DNA of 64,000 nucleotides from Ectobius pallidus (GCA_964059195.1 CAXKWD010000003.1:19512606-19576605); one strand, 5' to 3'; numbered from the stretch's first letter, positions 1 to 11,991 are shown. Numbers and translations are program-made. Notes: generated by a model from the sequence alone, not told the origin.

Positions 1-155
1 TAGACTTGGGTACCAAAGATTGAATCCAGGTTATGTGCTTCCTTGTGTATGCAGGCGATGAGACGAGCATGCGCAGTATTCGGAACCTGGAAATAAAAAT
101 TAAAAACACGAAAATTTCACTAAATTAAAATGCACTTCTTGTTTAGTATTCTTAA

Positions 156-875
156 GGGTGGACATAGAGCTTTGGATGAAATTCATAGGTGAGAATTAGA
201 TGAAATTAATTATTTTTTCCTCAGCTCTACAATCTTGCAATCTGATATGCTCTTTATTGGCTATTTCTACAATTGCAAACTATTTTCAAAATTAATCAAA
301 CTGTTACAGTTACGGGTAGTAATCATTACAAAATGGCAGCCATGTTCCATGCACTGAAATGCCGTTTCCTTGATAACTTTCATAAATATCAAAATTTTTG
401 AGTTATCATTTTTATGTGTGTTTGTTAATATCATATGAACAACGCTGTCTACAATCTTTCATTTAACATTAATAGTTTTTTCTTAAATATATACATTTTT
501 ATGAAAAAGAAAATCTAAAAAATATGAATTTTTAAAATAGGCTACTTGTAATGCAGATATTCCAAAGATTGTAGATGATGTTGTTCATATGATGTTTGCA
601 AATAGATAGATAGAAGAATCACTCAAAAACATTGCCGTGGAAATTATCACGGAAACGGCATTTCAGTGCACAAAATGTGGCTGCTATTTTGTAACAATAA
701 TAACCCATAACTGTAACAGTTTCATTAATTTTGAAAATAGTATATAATTGTAGAAGTAGTCAATAGAGAACATGCCATATCACAAGATTGCAGAACAATT
801 CATTGCTGAGAAAAATAAAAATTAATTTCACCTATTTCTCAATTATGAATTTCACCCAAAGCTATATGTCCCCCC
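156..875. mobile_element. Long-armed foldback (TIR) element with TTAA ends
   Basis: The two halves are inverted copies of each other: the left arm near 156-440 reads in reverse in 590-875, including the GGACATAG / CTATATGTCC termini. TTAA stands at both edges (152-155 and 876-879), so a TTAA target duplication of piggyBac type is possible, although TTAA could instead be part of the inverted repeat. No transposase reading frame lies inside, so it is non-autonomous. A right-half copy is at 50655-51039 and a terminal scrap at 54012-54105. Confidence 0.75.
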
Positions 876-1099
876 TTAAATAAAGTGTTTCATTACCCTT
901 ATGAAAATTGCATTGAACTATGGTAACGGTACTTACTGTTGTAAAATTAATCCTTCAAATTTCCTTTTAATGCCTTTTTCATAATGTTATTAATTTGAAA
1001 CCGCAAAAAGTGTGGTATATTAAAAAAAATATTTCGTTTGTAACTGAAAAAAAAAACATTAGATTTAATTTGAAACCTTAATTTTACAAGACAAAATCG

Positions 1100-1445
1100 G
1101 AGGAACCGAGCGAGGTGGCCAAGATGGTAACGTCTTGGATTCGCATTCGGGCGGTTCTAGGTTCAAAACCCTTGGCCGGCCAATTGGACATGGGTTTTTT
1201 TCATGGTTTCCCCAGTCGTAAAGGCAAATGCCGGATTGGATATTTAGATACCATGAATCATCCTCACCATTTCATCTTATGTCATATCCATTTAAATTAA
1301 TATCACCAATAATAGAAACAATTGACAATCAATAGTTCCATGGCCTACCCTACTGTATAGTCACAGATCCCGAACTCCTGTTATGGCCTCGCTGCTAAAA
1401 GGAGAATAAAGTATAAACACAGCTGAATTCAAAATAAAACAAAAT
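1100..1445 (+). mobile_element. tRNA-derived SINE (family A, full-length copy)
   Basis: The head at 1113-1176 looks like a tRNA promoter: an A-box-like GGTGGCCAAGATGG and a B-box-like GGTTCAAAACCC. A non-tRNA body follows, and the copy ends in an A-rich tail near 1430-1445. The body recurs at 57838-58156 and a related head at 6794-6880. It encodes no protein; mobilisation would need a LINE reverse transcriptase. Confidence 0.8.
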
Positions 1446-1944
1446 TGGACGAATACCCCCGGGGCCCTTTCCGAACTAAATTCCCTTGCTATATTTGATA
1501 GAACGCTTTTGAATATTAATCCAATGCGAAGACATGAAAGCAGAGAAGGTATCTGTTTCAGCTGTAAGCTATGCTATGCTAGGTAATAGTTTGAGAATCT
1601 AGATATTGATTCCATTACCCATTTGATTGATACAAGATGTCGGACATGCTCACCACCATGGCCCCCTTCCACCCTAATAAACAATGCAGTGTGCGTGACT
1701 GTGTCAAAGTGACTGCCTCCTCATCTCCATCTCGTATAGAAGGCGGTGGGATAGAAATGCATTGCATGCTATAGCCACAACCACTGTATTCCATGCTATA
1801 GTACCAGCTCAGGCGTTGTCTAGTCGGTAAGCTGTGGCGCGAGTGCCAAATGTGGCACTTGAAACGTTTTGCAATAGAACCCTCAAGTAATGAAATGTAA
1901 TGTATGCTTATGAATTCTTGAATATCTTTCTCTTCTTTCTTTAT
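1446..1944. other. Unassigned intergenic stretch
   Basis: About 500 bp, slightly more GC-rich than its surroundings. I see no coding frame, terminal repeat or tRNA-like box and cannot assign it. Confidence 0.5.
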
Positions 1945-2806
1945 CTTAGTTTTACCTTAGTTTTACAAAATTTGTGTAAATATCTATCTAGTTATACCTT
2001 TTTATTCGTTAAGCTATCATCTTATTGCAATAAGAAAACTCTTCTGCAATGCTATTACAGCTATATTTATTCTAAAATGAAATATAACGTTATTGCTTGG
2101 GCATCAGCAGATCAATTCCACATAAATAGACTCTTTGTCCTGCAAAAACGCATAATACGTACCATTTATAATGCCAACCCTCTCGATTCCTGCAAACCTT
2201 TATTTAAAACCCACAAGATCCTCCCACTACCATGTATCATTATTTTTGAAGCCGCCCTATTTGCTTATTCTCATAGACTCCTTTTCAAAGTTAATTCTGA
2301 CTACCACTCTTACAACACCCGACATAAAAACAGCATAGCACTGACGAAACACTCTACCCATCTATTCGAATCTTCTCCATACTACTTATGCTCTAAGGTA
2401 TTTAATTCACTCCCCTCTCATATCACATCACAAAAAACAGAAATTTCATTTAAGAAAATGCTCAAATCCTTTCTTTTATCAAACTGTTTTTATAATATAA
2501 GTGATCTCTATTCTTTGTAAGTGTGTATATACTGTATTCTTAAATTTATCATTCAATTTGTATAATTCAGCTTCCATATACTGTAAAAATAGAGCTAGAA
2601 ATAATATTAAAATGTATAATGTAGTAAAATGTAGTATGTTTAAATATTGTACATGTATTGAATATTTGTATGTAAATTATTAATTTGTAAATGTGTGTGT
2701 TAAACTTTAAGAAATGTAGTTTATAAGTATATGTAAACTTATAAGTGTAGGTTAATGTAAAACACTGTACTGTGTAAGAAAATAAACTAACTAACTAACT
2801 AACTAA
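1945..2806 (+). pseudogene. 5'-truncated LINE (CR1/Jockey-like) 3' end
   Basis: The frame ending at 2520 encodes the carboxy-terminal tail found after the reverse transcriptase domain in CR1/Jockey-type LINEs: a YSYIYSKMKYN-like segment, LQKRIIRTIYNAN, a CKPLF core, an HSYNTRHKN motif and a final FNSLPSHI...LKSFLL block. Catalytic domains are absent. A 280-bp 3' UTR follows and ends in an ACTA tandem at 2787-2806, the kind of short repeat with which many LINEs terminate. The clade is inferred from these motifs only. Confidence 0.75.
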
Positions 2807-3087
2807 CCTCTTGTTACCGCCAGGCAACCCGGCCTCTGATATGAATAGCGGACCGTAGAATAATTCTGGGTGCGATTCCCGGCGATAACATATGGAGATA
2901 GATTGGATTATGAGTGATTTGCGGTTCGAAACACAAACTCTATTGCATTTCCAACCACAAAGAAAAGAATAACAGTTTATATACACATAGAGTGATGATG
3001 CTGCTTGGTTAACATAAACATGCTGTTTGAGATGAAAATGTTCTTCGTGAATCTTCAAGTTATGACTCTATCCAGATACACATATAA
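2807..3087. other. Spacer with a possible pol III box
   Basis: A B-box-like GTGCGATTCCCGGC at about 2870-2883 hints at a decayed tRNA-derived SINE head, but no A box can be placed with confidence. Nothing else is recognisable. Confidence 0.25.
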
Positions 3088-3252
3088 ATGAATTGGCAGA
3101 CTGTATCAATCGGAGGACCTGTATTAAATCGTCGCAAAGATGAGCCTGTTGAAATGTTACTTCAACAGCTAGAAAAAATTGTATATTTAATGGCTTATGC
3201 AAATGATGAATTTGACTATTCACAGCACAAGAAGTTCAAAGCAATGATATGA
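3088..3252 (+). CDS. Short ORF of unknown origin, 54 codons
   Basis: An ATG at 3088 opens a 54-codon frame that stops at 3250-3252, and AATAAA follows directly at 3254-3259. The composition is protein-like: charged, with an amphipathic stretch EMLLQQLEKIVYLMAYAND and a basic end SQHKKFKAMI. An in-frame stop sits just upstream at 3085, so this is either a tiny ORF or a last exon entered by splicing after that stop. I recognise no family. By length alone it could be chance. Confidence 0.25.
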   Translation: MNWQTVSIGGPVLNRRKDEPVEMLLQQLEKIVYLMAYANDEFDYSQHKKFKAMI

Positions 3253-3259
3253 AATAAAC

Positions 3260-4136
3260 GATTTACACTTTGCTTTCTAAATGATAAAATGTGTACATTT
3301 ATTTATAAATCGCAGTTACATAAATTCCTTTAGGATTGCCAGTCTCATCGAAGCCAAACTAATCCTTGGTCCTTGGAACGTACCTTTGGTATGTGGTTTA
3401 TGATATTACTCACGGATTGAATGATTTCCCCTTGAAATTACAAATGTCCAGAGAATTAACGAAGCACTATTAAACTTCGTAAAGGAGTCCTTGAGATCCT
3501 TAAATTGCGTTGAATGCGATCTTGAAGGTAGTTGGATTGCTTAATCCATAATAAAGTTGAAGATGAAAGGCTTCCCGCCCGAAATTAGCATTGTTTTGAA
3601 ATGCTAGAAAGCTTGTAGGTTGAAAAGAGCCCATTGCTCTTGAATAGGAAGAATGGAACATACATTTGGTTGTCCATTTTGAAGAAGAGAGAGTAGAATG
3701 ATATTAAAAAAACAACAGAAGGTTGAAATAATTAAAAAATCGCTAACCCAAAATAATAGCTTGATCAGAACATTAAAATAATTAATCAATACATGAAAAA
3801 ACACTATACTAAATATTTAATTGCAAGATAAAATAAAAATAAACAAGGAAATGTTAAAATGAGCAAGTAGTTAGAAATAAATAAAATTATTTTGGTATTG
3901 AGGGTAATAGCAACAATTGTCAAGACATAGGCCCTACCTTGAATAATTAAAACTATGAGGCCTTTAAATAATGACAAATGAAACCAAAGCCATCTAAACT
4001 AAATTCATGACAAGCATTGAGTAGGTATTACATGACGTAACAACAGAAAAAGTCATTTTCGACATGTTAATCAAATTTCAATAGCCTATGACTGTTGACT
4101 TAAATAAAGAGAAAACTGAAATATATGACATATATG

Positions 4137-4169
<33 letters not shown>

Positions 4170-5150
4170 CAGATATTTCAGATATTTCTGATATTTCAGA
4201 TATTTCAGTTGTTTTATATTTATATCTATTATAATATATTTCCGCATTTATGATTTTTTCTTTTCTCTTCGTTAACTTTTATTACACTTCTCTGTAGTGA
4301 TAAGACTAAATAGATGCATTTTCGTTTAAAATATGTGAAAATTTAAATACTAAAATGAGCAGGTTTTATTACTTCCAAAACGATAGACAGTTATTGACAA
4401 TCACAGGGATTCACGGTGGGGTTTAATGCAGCAAACCTCTTGGGGAAGGAACGAATAGAGTTCTTTATGAATCGGGAGGGTAATGCTGAGTGTGTAATAA
4501 AGAAGGGAGGAAGCATGCAAATAGAAATAAAGTACATGGAGGAGTCGACTCTGACGGGTGCTCAAGTGGATTCTGAACCGTGTTCCACGGGAGCTAAATT
4601 CTAAATCAACTGGAATGGTATAGCTTCTCACGTCTCCTTTACCTCACATCTTTCCCGCCTATACTCTCTTCACCAAAGATTTGTACTGTGACCGGCGTTT
4701 ACAATTGAAGGCCTATAAGTTTAGTAAAAAATGTCCACCTTATACCCTCAGTGTAGAGATAGAAACCCAGAGTTTTGTCATAAAATGTATTGTTTAATTA
4801 AAATGTTAAAAATTCACCATCGGCTTACTAAGACTAGTCCCAAAGTGACTTAAAAAACATTAAAACATTAAATCTCGAAATAAAAATAATAAATAAAAAA
4901 TACTTTGAGATCTGTCAGAAATAAGATGTCTTATTAATAATGCACTAATAATTGGCATAAAATGCACAGATGTTCACTGTAGTAGGCCTAAAATACACTT
5001 AACGCTGATGATTCCAGTCTTGTCTTGCTAAATAAAATCTGCCGATGTTGAAGAAATTTCATGTATTGGAAGTTGATAAACACTGAATAATTCTTGACGG
5101 ATTTTCTTGCTTAATATCTGTATGTAGTTCATAGGTTAAAGCATATGACA
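3260..5150. other. Unassigned intergenic stretch with a TA/TG microsatellite
   Basis: About 1.9 kb of AT-rich sequence without a convincing gene. A (TA)n(TG)n microsatellite occupies roughly 4129-4170 and is followed by a short array based on AGATATTTC to 4210. The string GTGACCGGCGTTTAC near 4690 recurs with one change near 6684, suggesting a shared repeat flank. Confidence 0.5.
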
Positions 5151-5184
5151 AAACCTGGGGCTCTCTTCAGTTTATCGGGATGCA

Positions 5185-5210
5185 TTTCGACTTAAATAAG
5201 TCATCTTCAG
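5185..5210 (-). ncRNA. Hammerhead-like hairpin motif (copy 1)
   Basis: Read on the minus strand: CTGAAGA, one extra T, a 5-bp stem GACTT/AAGTC with an ATTT loop, then GAAA. These are the conserved blocks of a hammerhead ribozyme core (CUGANGA, stem II, GAAA), but the extra nucleotide before stem II is not canonical and I cannot place stems I and III. The same layout recurs at 14640-14670, 50470-50499 and 51304-51330. Confidence 0.3.
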
Positions 5211-5271
5211 CCTATAAATAGAAATATATAAATGCAAACGAGGAAAAACTTCGATGGAAGAATGTAATTGT

Positions 5272-5468
5272 GGGGTGCGCGGGCAAAGAGAGTTAAGTCC
5301 ACTTTCTTGTTACTGAGAATTAGAGTGACTTAACACACTATACCAGCCCAACTTGAATATGACTTATTGGACTTAACACAAATGTAGAGAACTCTTTTAT
5401 ATTTAACTCTATGGACATATCTCAATTTTTTATAACGGTGGACTTAACTCTCTTTGCCCGCGCACCCC
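5272..5468. mobile_element. Small MITE with 31-bp terminal inverted repeats
   Basis: GGGGTGCGCGGGCAAAGAG at 5272 is mirrored exactly by the sequence ending at 5468, and the match continues through GTTAAGTCCAC. The element is 197 bp with no coding frame. The core repeats GACTTAAC in both directions. AATTGT and AATTAT flank it, but I could not fix a target duplication, so the superfamily is open. Confidence 0.8.
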
Positions 5469-5469
5469 G

Positions 5470-6135
5470 GAATTATGTATGAATGTTTGATTGCTTACCT
5501 ATATAGCTGGAATTTGTACTGTGAAGGCCTAGTTCCATAAGGGTGTAAGGCACAAGGACATAGTTTCAAGAAATCTTGATGTTTTTAAACAGTGTTATCA
5601 CTCACAAGAAGGCCTAGGTGGTTTAAAGTTTAATTTTATAACTTATATTTTTGAAGGACAGGCTAAATTAGTGTTCTGCAAATTTACAAGGTAGAATGTA
5701 GGCCTATTGGGATTTTTTTTAAACTAGAGGTATACCTAAACATCTTAAACAAAAACTGAAGTACTTTTGCAGTAGCAAAATTTTTTTACTTTGTATCATA
5801 TTATTTGTTTTTACTTTATTTTAGTAAAAGCCTGTATTATACAGTGACAATTGCATGTTTGCCAATGAATACCAGTATAATCGTTAGTACAATAGATGAT
5901 AAGCAAAACAATTTATTTTGAATGAAGTTACACTTTAGAAATGCAAGATCAGTTTTTATAAACATTTGCTTGGATGATAGCACTGCAGAAAATAAAAATT
6001 ATAAGTGAGCAGAGGTTTAAGGCACAAGTACAAATAGTTCACTGAGTATTTAAGAGATATGAGGAGAAGAAATAAATGATAAAAACTCAAAATTAAAAGA
6101 TTTGTGCCTTACGACCTTATGAAACTATGCCCTTC
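5470..6135. other. Unassigned intergenic stretch
   Basis: About 660 bp, AT-rich, with no frame, terminal repeat or pol III box that I can support. Confidence 0.5.
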
Positions 6136-6665
6136 AATTGTATACCCAGGCGGCTTCCTTTTAATTAGAGGAAAAGTTTGGCGACATGCTTTTTATTTTT
6201 ACCGCACCAATCAGCTACTTACCTCAGCCAATCAAATTTTAAGAATGTCCTGTGACGGCCGTGACAGCTACTTATTACTGTAGTTCAGTTTTGCATTGCA
6301 TGGCCAGGTGGCGTCAAAGGAATATACCATTAAGTCGGCGTTTCTTTCTGTTAATTGATCTGACTAAATCGATCTTTGTTTCAGCTTTCTAAAACAAAAA
6401 GCAACGTTGCAATTATATTCTCTCATTGTTATCACTGACCTTATTTCTTCCCTCGCTTTAATCAATTCACACTTGTTATTGTTTACTGTAACTTGATCTT
6501 GCAACCGCGCATTTCACTCCACGCGGAGTCGTCCGTCGCAGGACATTCTTAGATTTTGATTGGCTGTGGTAACTAGCTGATATGGTGCGGTAAAAATAAA
6601 GAGCATGGGTTGAGCTGTCGGCAAACGATTTCTCCTAACAAAAGGAAGCCTCCTGGCCATGCAAT
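6136..6665. mobile_element. Foldback element with long inverted arms
   Basis: The left arm (CCCAGGCGGCTTCCTTTT, then TTTACCGCACCAATCAG, then a segment around AAGAATGTCCTGTGACGG) is mirrored in 6530-6662. A third copy of the outer terminus stands alone at 6700-6746 in the left-arm orientation. There is no transposase. Confidence 0.65.
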
Positions 6666-6793
6666 GAATAACTGGATTATACTGTGACCAGCGTTTACGA
6701 TTGCATACCCAGGCGGCTTCCTTTTGTTAGGAGGAAAAGTTAGCTATGACAAATAACACTATTGCTGTACATGCGCTTGTCCAACTAGACCGT

Positions 6794-6992
6794 TAAACTG
6801 ACCCAGGTGGCTGAGATGGTAACGTCTTGGCCTCACATTCTGAAGTTCCATAGTTCAATTCCCGAAGCCGGCCAATTTGACTTTTTTTCTTTTGTATTTT
6901 TATGCGAGTGTGCGATTGTCAAGATATCACAAATCTGTACAGTTCAGTTGATGCTGGAAGATTTTAATCTGAATTTAAAAAAAAATTAAAGA
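6794..6992 (+). mobile_element. tRNA-derived SINE head, short copy
   Basis: The A-box-like GGTGGCTGAGATGG and the GGCCAATTTGAC segment after a B-box-like AGTTCAATTCCC match the SINE at 1100, but the body diverges and the copy ends in A-rich sequence at 6977-6992. This is a truncated or related subfamily. Confidence 0.6.
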
Positions 6993-7719
6993 TTAAAAAA
7001 AAAATAGACCTTTGTTCTTCCGTAAGCCCTGCTTAATGAATAAATCTGGAGCTTAACTTGGAAATCAAATTAAAAAAAAAAACATTCTGCATATCATAAT
7101 TGCAATCATAACTGATTAAACAAAAACATACTGGCACATTGTTACATCAGTTTACCTGATTTTATTTTGACTGCCGAAATAATGATTTAAAAACCAACTG
7201 ACGCTCGATCCGCTGTTCGAACATTTTTTTACACCAATAAAATGCTGACTTTTCAGAACATATACTTTCCAGGTATACCGAAGAGAGTATAGTTAAGGAA
7301 GGTGGAGAAGTAGAGACACGTTTCACTTTGACAAGCGGTCTGCAGATTCGGAAGGAGAGCTTAAAGACCGGGTGTACCCGCCTCTATACAGGAAGTATCT
7401 ATCAATAAGATTACCGTCCGACTGACATTCAGTGATGAACTGCGCGAGTCCACATGAGTTTGTTTATGTTGCGGAATGGTATAAAGAAAGCTATAAATCA
7501 GGCAAAAAAAAAGGAAAATTCACTTATGTAGAACTCAAATCGTGAAAATTCTCAAACCATCACGCCAGCTCAAATCTCCCCATCTTCACCTATCAACGGC
7601 ATTCACTCTACACTTCTGCAGAAGATGCGCTTTCTGAAACCTCTTCTATCACCTACATTTTTCATATGGGACAAAAATAGCAAGAATTCTATTTAGTATA
7701 TTATTATTATATAATATTA
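6993..7719. other. Unassigned intergenic stretch
   Basis: About 730 bp without a recognisable gene, inverted repeat or SINE head. Confidence 0.5.
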
Positions 7720-8200
7720 AATTTAACTGACTTACTCAATGGCAATAGACAATTGCTAAAGGAATATTATCTATTTTATGGATCCCTAAGGTTCATTGCC
7801 GCTCTTACCTGAGTCCGCCATTCAACCCTAATTCTGTTCTAACTCCATCCAACCATTCCTCTCAAATCCTACTTCTCTTAAATCTATCCTAATATTGTCC
7901 TCCCATCTACGTCTAGGTCTTCAGAGTGATCTTTCCCTTCGGGTCTCCCAGTCAGTATTTTTGAGATATGTCTTTCCTCCCCCATGCGCGCAACATGTCC
8001 AGCCCATTTCATCCTCCATGATTTAATTACCCTTACTATATCCGGTGACGAGTACAGGTCATGAAGCTCGTCGTTAAGCAATTTTCTTCAGTCTCAATTT
8101 TCATCTCTCTTAGGCCCAAATATTTTCCTAAGCCCCCTGTTTTCGAACACTCTCAGATTATGTTCTTCCCGAACAGTAAGCGACCATGTCTCACGCTCTT
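7720..8200 (-). pseudogene. LINE 3' tail, WAGHVARMG type, minus strand
   Basis: Minus-strand translation gives the end of a non-LTR retrotransposon polyprotein: a VFENRGLRKIFGPKR segment (about 8155-8105), then LLNDELHDLYSSPDIVRVIK, then RMKWAGHVARMGEERHISK (around 7960-8000) and a broken R-rich segment. Frame breaks occur after GRPEGK and in the final W-M-E-L-E-Q-N block. The 3' end near 7735-7790 matches the end of the LINE at 48660-48835. It is 5'-truncated and inactive. Confidence 0.75.
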
Positions 8201-8614
8201 TGCACACTACACGATTTCGGTCGGACGACCAAAAGTCGGACGGGTTTTAGTCGTCCGACTTGCTTTATCCATATAATGCAACCGACAGGATAACTGTCTT
8301 ATAAAATTTTATTTTTAGATTTCTGGACAGAAGACGAGAAGATAAGAGTTTCTGAACTGCATAAAAGCAGGCATTTCCTGATTTTAGTTTAGACTTACCT
8401 TTTGCCTTAATATTATTTGTGTGTGTAATTATTGCTCCTAGGAGTAGAATTAATTTTATTTAAAAAAAATGAATATCATTGAGACTGTTACTTCACAGTA
8501 TTAGCGTATTTTAGAGGTAGGCCTTGTCCCTTCTGGGATGTTAGTGCCAGAGTTAGTTAGTTAGTGTGATCGAACAAAACAAAAACAGATTTAAATTTTG
8601 CCTGGCTTACTTAT
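8201..8614. other. Unassigned intergenic stretch
   Basis: About 410 bp. The near-palindromic GTCGGACGACC / GTCGTCCGAC at 8220-8262 forms a small potential hairpin. No coding potential is seen. Confidence 0.4.
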
Positions 8615-8615
8615 G

Positions 8616-9043
8616 CCCGGTTTCTACAAACTCGCGAAATACCTATGGGTAAATTATTCATTGGACAGGATTTACACAAGGATAACTTTTACAAACTCAA
8701 ATAATTTAAAGGTAACAATCACATACACTTGTGGCGAGTTTCTAGATAAATGTCTTCTGAGTAAATATGAAAATTACAGAGAAAATGTTCCTACAAACTC
8801 GGGCTAGATCTTTCCAAGGGTAAATCGTCGTTTTAATTTAGCCTATCCTTCCATGGATGGCTGGATAAAATTTAGCCTCTCATAGGATCAATAATAATTT
8901 AAACAATGAGAATCAAAGCCTTCTGAATTAAATTAACTGTACAACTCCAAGGCCTTCCTCATTATATCGTTGTGTGTGATTAGGAACTAACTTGTCCATG
9001 GATAATTTACCCATAGGTATTTCATGAGTTTATAGAAACCGGG
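8616..9043. mobile_element. MITE with about 50-bp terminal inverted repeats
   Basis: CCCGGTTTCTACAAACTC at the left end is mirrored by GAGTTTATAGAAACCGGG at the right end, and the match continues through AAATACCTATGGGTAAATTA. Degenerate internal copies of AAACTC also occur. It is 428 bp, non-coding, with no clear target duplication. Confidence 0.75.
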
Positions 9044-9894
9044 AATTAACGAAACCTTTGAGGATGCCTATTACACATAATTATAGCTATAGAATTAAAC
9101 AATTTTTTCACTTACTTAGCTTAACTCTAACATAGTCTAACTCTAAATTATCTTTTCCGAAATTAAGTTACTTTTTCAGAATTTAACATGAGTTTTTACA
9201 TTTTCCGAACGTAGGAATTGAAAATATGTACCCTCCCGGGCTGTATAAAGAAGGCCATGCTAGTGACACGTTTATAAAGCACTGCCTTCTGGTAATAATT
9301 ATTTACCTGGCTGGAGATCAACATGTGTCCGTGATTTTCCTTTGTCTTCTTGCTCGATGTGACATCATTTCGATGATAGACTGTCACAGCTCTGAGATAC
9401 TCATGTCATTTCCATTACCGAAAGCACTGTGGCCACGTTTAACGCTTTGATGACCTAACCTAGACGTGTTGGCCAAACAACTGAGCCACATGTTGTATCG
9501 GAGATAATCTTTGCATTAGAATGGATGCGTTAATTTCATTTCCAAGTAATTTACGATGAATCTACTTGACTTCCAGGTCGCTTGTGCAATCTGCACTGAA
9601 TGCCAGATAATTCCGATAGAGGAGCTTTAATCAAGTTCCTGATAAGCACTTGCTATGATACCAGTTCATGTGTATGTCTGTAAAGACGGTTAAGTCAGGA
9701 AAAAATAACACTCGCTGAGAAAAAAGACTTGAAAGTTTGCAAAACCAGAAACTTAAAATTTTGTCACCTTCATTAAAACTTAAACTTAAACTTGAACTAA
9801 GTTAAAAATTACATTCTAATATCTCAGTTTGTTTTTTATATAATAATTTAATTTATTTTTAATCAAAATTTAAATCTACCTGCTCCGACCGATA
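9044..9894. other. Unassigned intergenic stretch
   Basis: About 850 bp with short overlapping frames on both strands that show no family resemblance. I see no repeat ends. Confidence 0.45.
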
Positions 9895-9905
9895 TCTATA
9901 ATAAC

Positions 9906-9956
<51 letters not shown>

Positions 9957-10449
9957 TATAATAAAAGGAAGTGTTTGTCTTTCTGTCTGTGCGCGATGCC
10001 CAGCGAAATCTACTGAAAGCAGAGATTTTAAATTTTAAACATAGGTGGACTGAAGAATGGACTGAATGCATCTCGAAGCCGGATTTTTTATTTTCCCTTT
10101 CGTTCGCGAGTTATGAGTAAAAAAGGGCAGAAAACGTGCATTTTTTTGCGCTTTCGAAGCATCAGTTTTCAGTAATATATTTCAATTGTCAAATCAGTTG
10201 CAGGTGGCTTTGTCTATTTTTGTCATACCTTGGAAATAAAAGCATCGGACTTGCCTGAATTTTGTAAGCCCACCCTGGTCGGTTCATTTGTGTATAATGT
10301 CAAGGCACGCAGAAATCTGAAATTTTCAACCCACACGGAAGAGGGATAATGAATATAGGCAAACATTGTTCGATTTGGACGAAACTCACTGTGCAGGAGT
10401 TTTCTGCGTCCAATTAATTATCGTGGGCGAAGCCGTGGGGATCTGCTAG
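9895..10449 (+). mobile_element. Non-autonomous Helitron, first of a tandem pair
   Basis: It starts with TC (TCTATAATAAC) after an A and ends with CTAG before a T, which is the Helitron A/T insertion signature. Just before the end is the expected GC hairpin, GTGGGCGAAGCCGTGGG. An (ATA)n microsatellite fills 9904-9957. No Rep/helicase frame is present. The next element starts at the very next base. Confidence 0.75.
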
Positions 10450-11036
10450 TCTTGTAATAATAAGGCTAAGTGTTTGTCTGTATGTGCGCGATGCCCAGTA
10501 AAATCTATTGCACGCAGTGATCTGAAATTTTAAACACAGATGGACTAAAGGCTGGCCGAAGGCACCTCGAAGCCGGATTTTCAATTTTTGCTTTCCTTCG
10601 CGACTTATGAGTGAAAAACTGGTGGAAAATGTGATTTTTAGCGCTATCGATGCATCAGTTTCGGTATTAGACCTACATTTCAATGGTAAATTCAATTACA
10701 TGTGGCTACGCTTTTTTTTGTCACAACTTGAATATAAAAGCATCGGATTTTTTCAATATATCGCATGGAATAATCGATTGTTTCAATTTTGTATGCCCAT
10801 CCTGGTCGATTCATTGTTTATATTATAATATCAAGGCCCGCAGACATCTGAATGTTCAACATAGACGGAAGAGGGATAATGATTTAAGGCCTAAATGGGC
10901 AAACATTGATCGATTTGGACATAACTCACTATGCAGGGGTTTTCTGAGCCAGGGAACTCGAATCTGAGGAGACTGTTTTTCTCAGGCGGTGCTTTCTATT
11001 ACTGGAATGCACTCCAAAGCATGATTTTTAGCTGTT

Positions 11037-11098
<62 letters not shown>

Positions 11099-11212
11099 CA
11101 TTTAGTTTTATGAATTATTCGCGTGTAAATGTTAAAAAATTTAATATATTAATATTTTTTCTCTTATTTTTTAAAATCCATTATCGCGGGCGAAGCTGTG
11201 AGCGCCTGCTAG
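10450..11212 (+). mobile_element. Non-autonomous Helitron, second of a tandem pair
   Basis: It begins TCTTGTAATAATAAGG directly after the previous CTAG and ends with hairpin GCGGGCGAAGCTGTG and CTAG. Its interior is a diverged copy of the first element (GTGCGCGATGCCCAG, then GAAGCCGGATTTT). An (ATT)n tract lies at 11038-11097. It has no coding capacity. Confidence 0.75.
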
Positions 11213-11228
11213 TTAAAGTAGGCCTATA

Positions 11229-11590
11229 AGCCTTATTCGGCGGCGACCTGTCGAGAGAGGAATGAACTATGGATCACAACACAGACATACTTTTTTGACC
11301 AGACAAGGAAGTCCTCCCCTGATGAGTGATCAGCCCAATGCCGGGGCCACCTCCGAGACAACACGAACACATAGGACGAGACACATCATTCACACACACA
11401 CACACTCACTCCAAACAAGGCGAGGATGGGATGAAGATGATAATGCCGGCCAGATGATATCCGGAGACCACAAAGGCCTAAAGTTACCTGACATTTGTCT
11501 CATAGGTGAGGGAAAACCCCGGAAAAAACCTCACTTTGTTCCGACCAGAAATCGAGAGGAACGAACGCATCCCCTGAGCCACAGCGGTGG
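11229..11590 (-). mobile_element. tRNA-derived SINE (family B), minus strand arm
   Basis: Reverse copy of the SINE that starts at 11625. It shares the CTCAGGGGATGCGTT head, the TGGTCGG block, the TCACCTATGAGACAAATGTC body and the CGACAGGTCGC tail. The tRNA-like head faces inwards, so with the next SINE it makes a head-to-head inverted repeat about 0.75 kb across. Confidence 0.8.
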
Positions 11591-11991
11591 GCCTTATCTG
11601 ATTTTTATTAAGATAGGAAATGCGCGGTCCACCACTGTGGCTCAGGGGATGCGTTTAATCCTTTCACGCAGCGGGCCCGGGTTCGATTCCTGGTCGGGAC
11701 AAGTTACCTAGGTGAGGTTTTCCCTCACCTATGAGACAAATGTCAGGTAACTTTAGGCCCTTGTGGTCCCCGGATATCATTTGGCCGTAATTATCATCTT
11801 CATCCTCATCCTCGCCTTGTTCTGAGTGAGTGTGTGTGTAATGGTGTGTATCGTCCTATGTGTTCGTGTTGTCTCGGAGGTGGCCCCGGCATTGGGCTGA
11901 TCACTCATCCGGGGAGGCCCTCCATGTCCTTGTCTGGTCAAAAAAGTATGTATGTGATCCAAAGATAATCCCTCTCCCGACAGGTCGCGGC

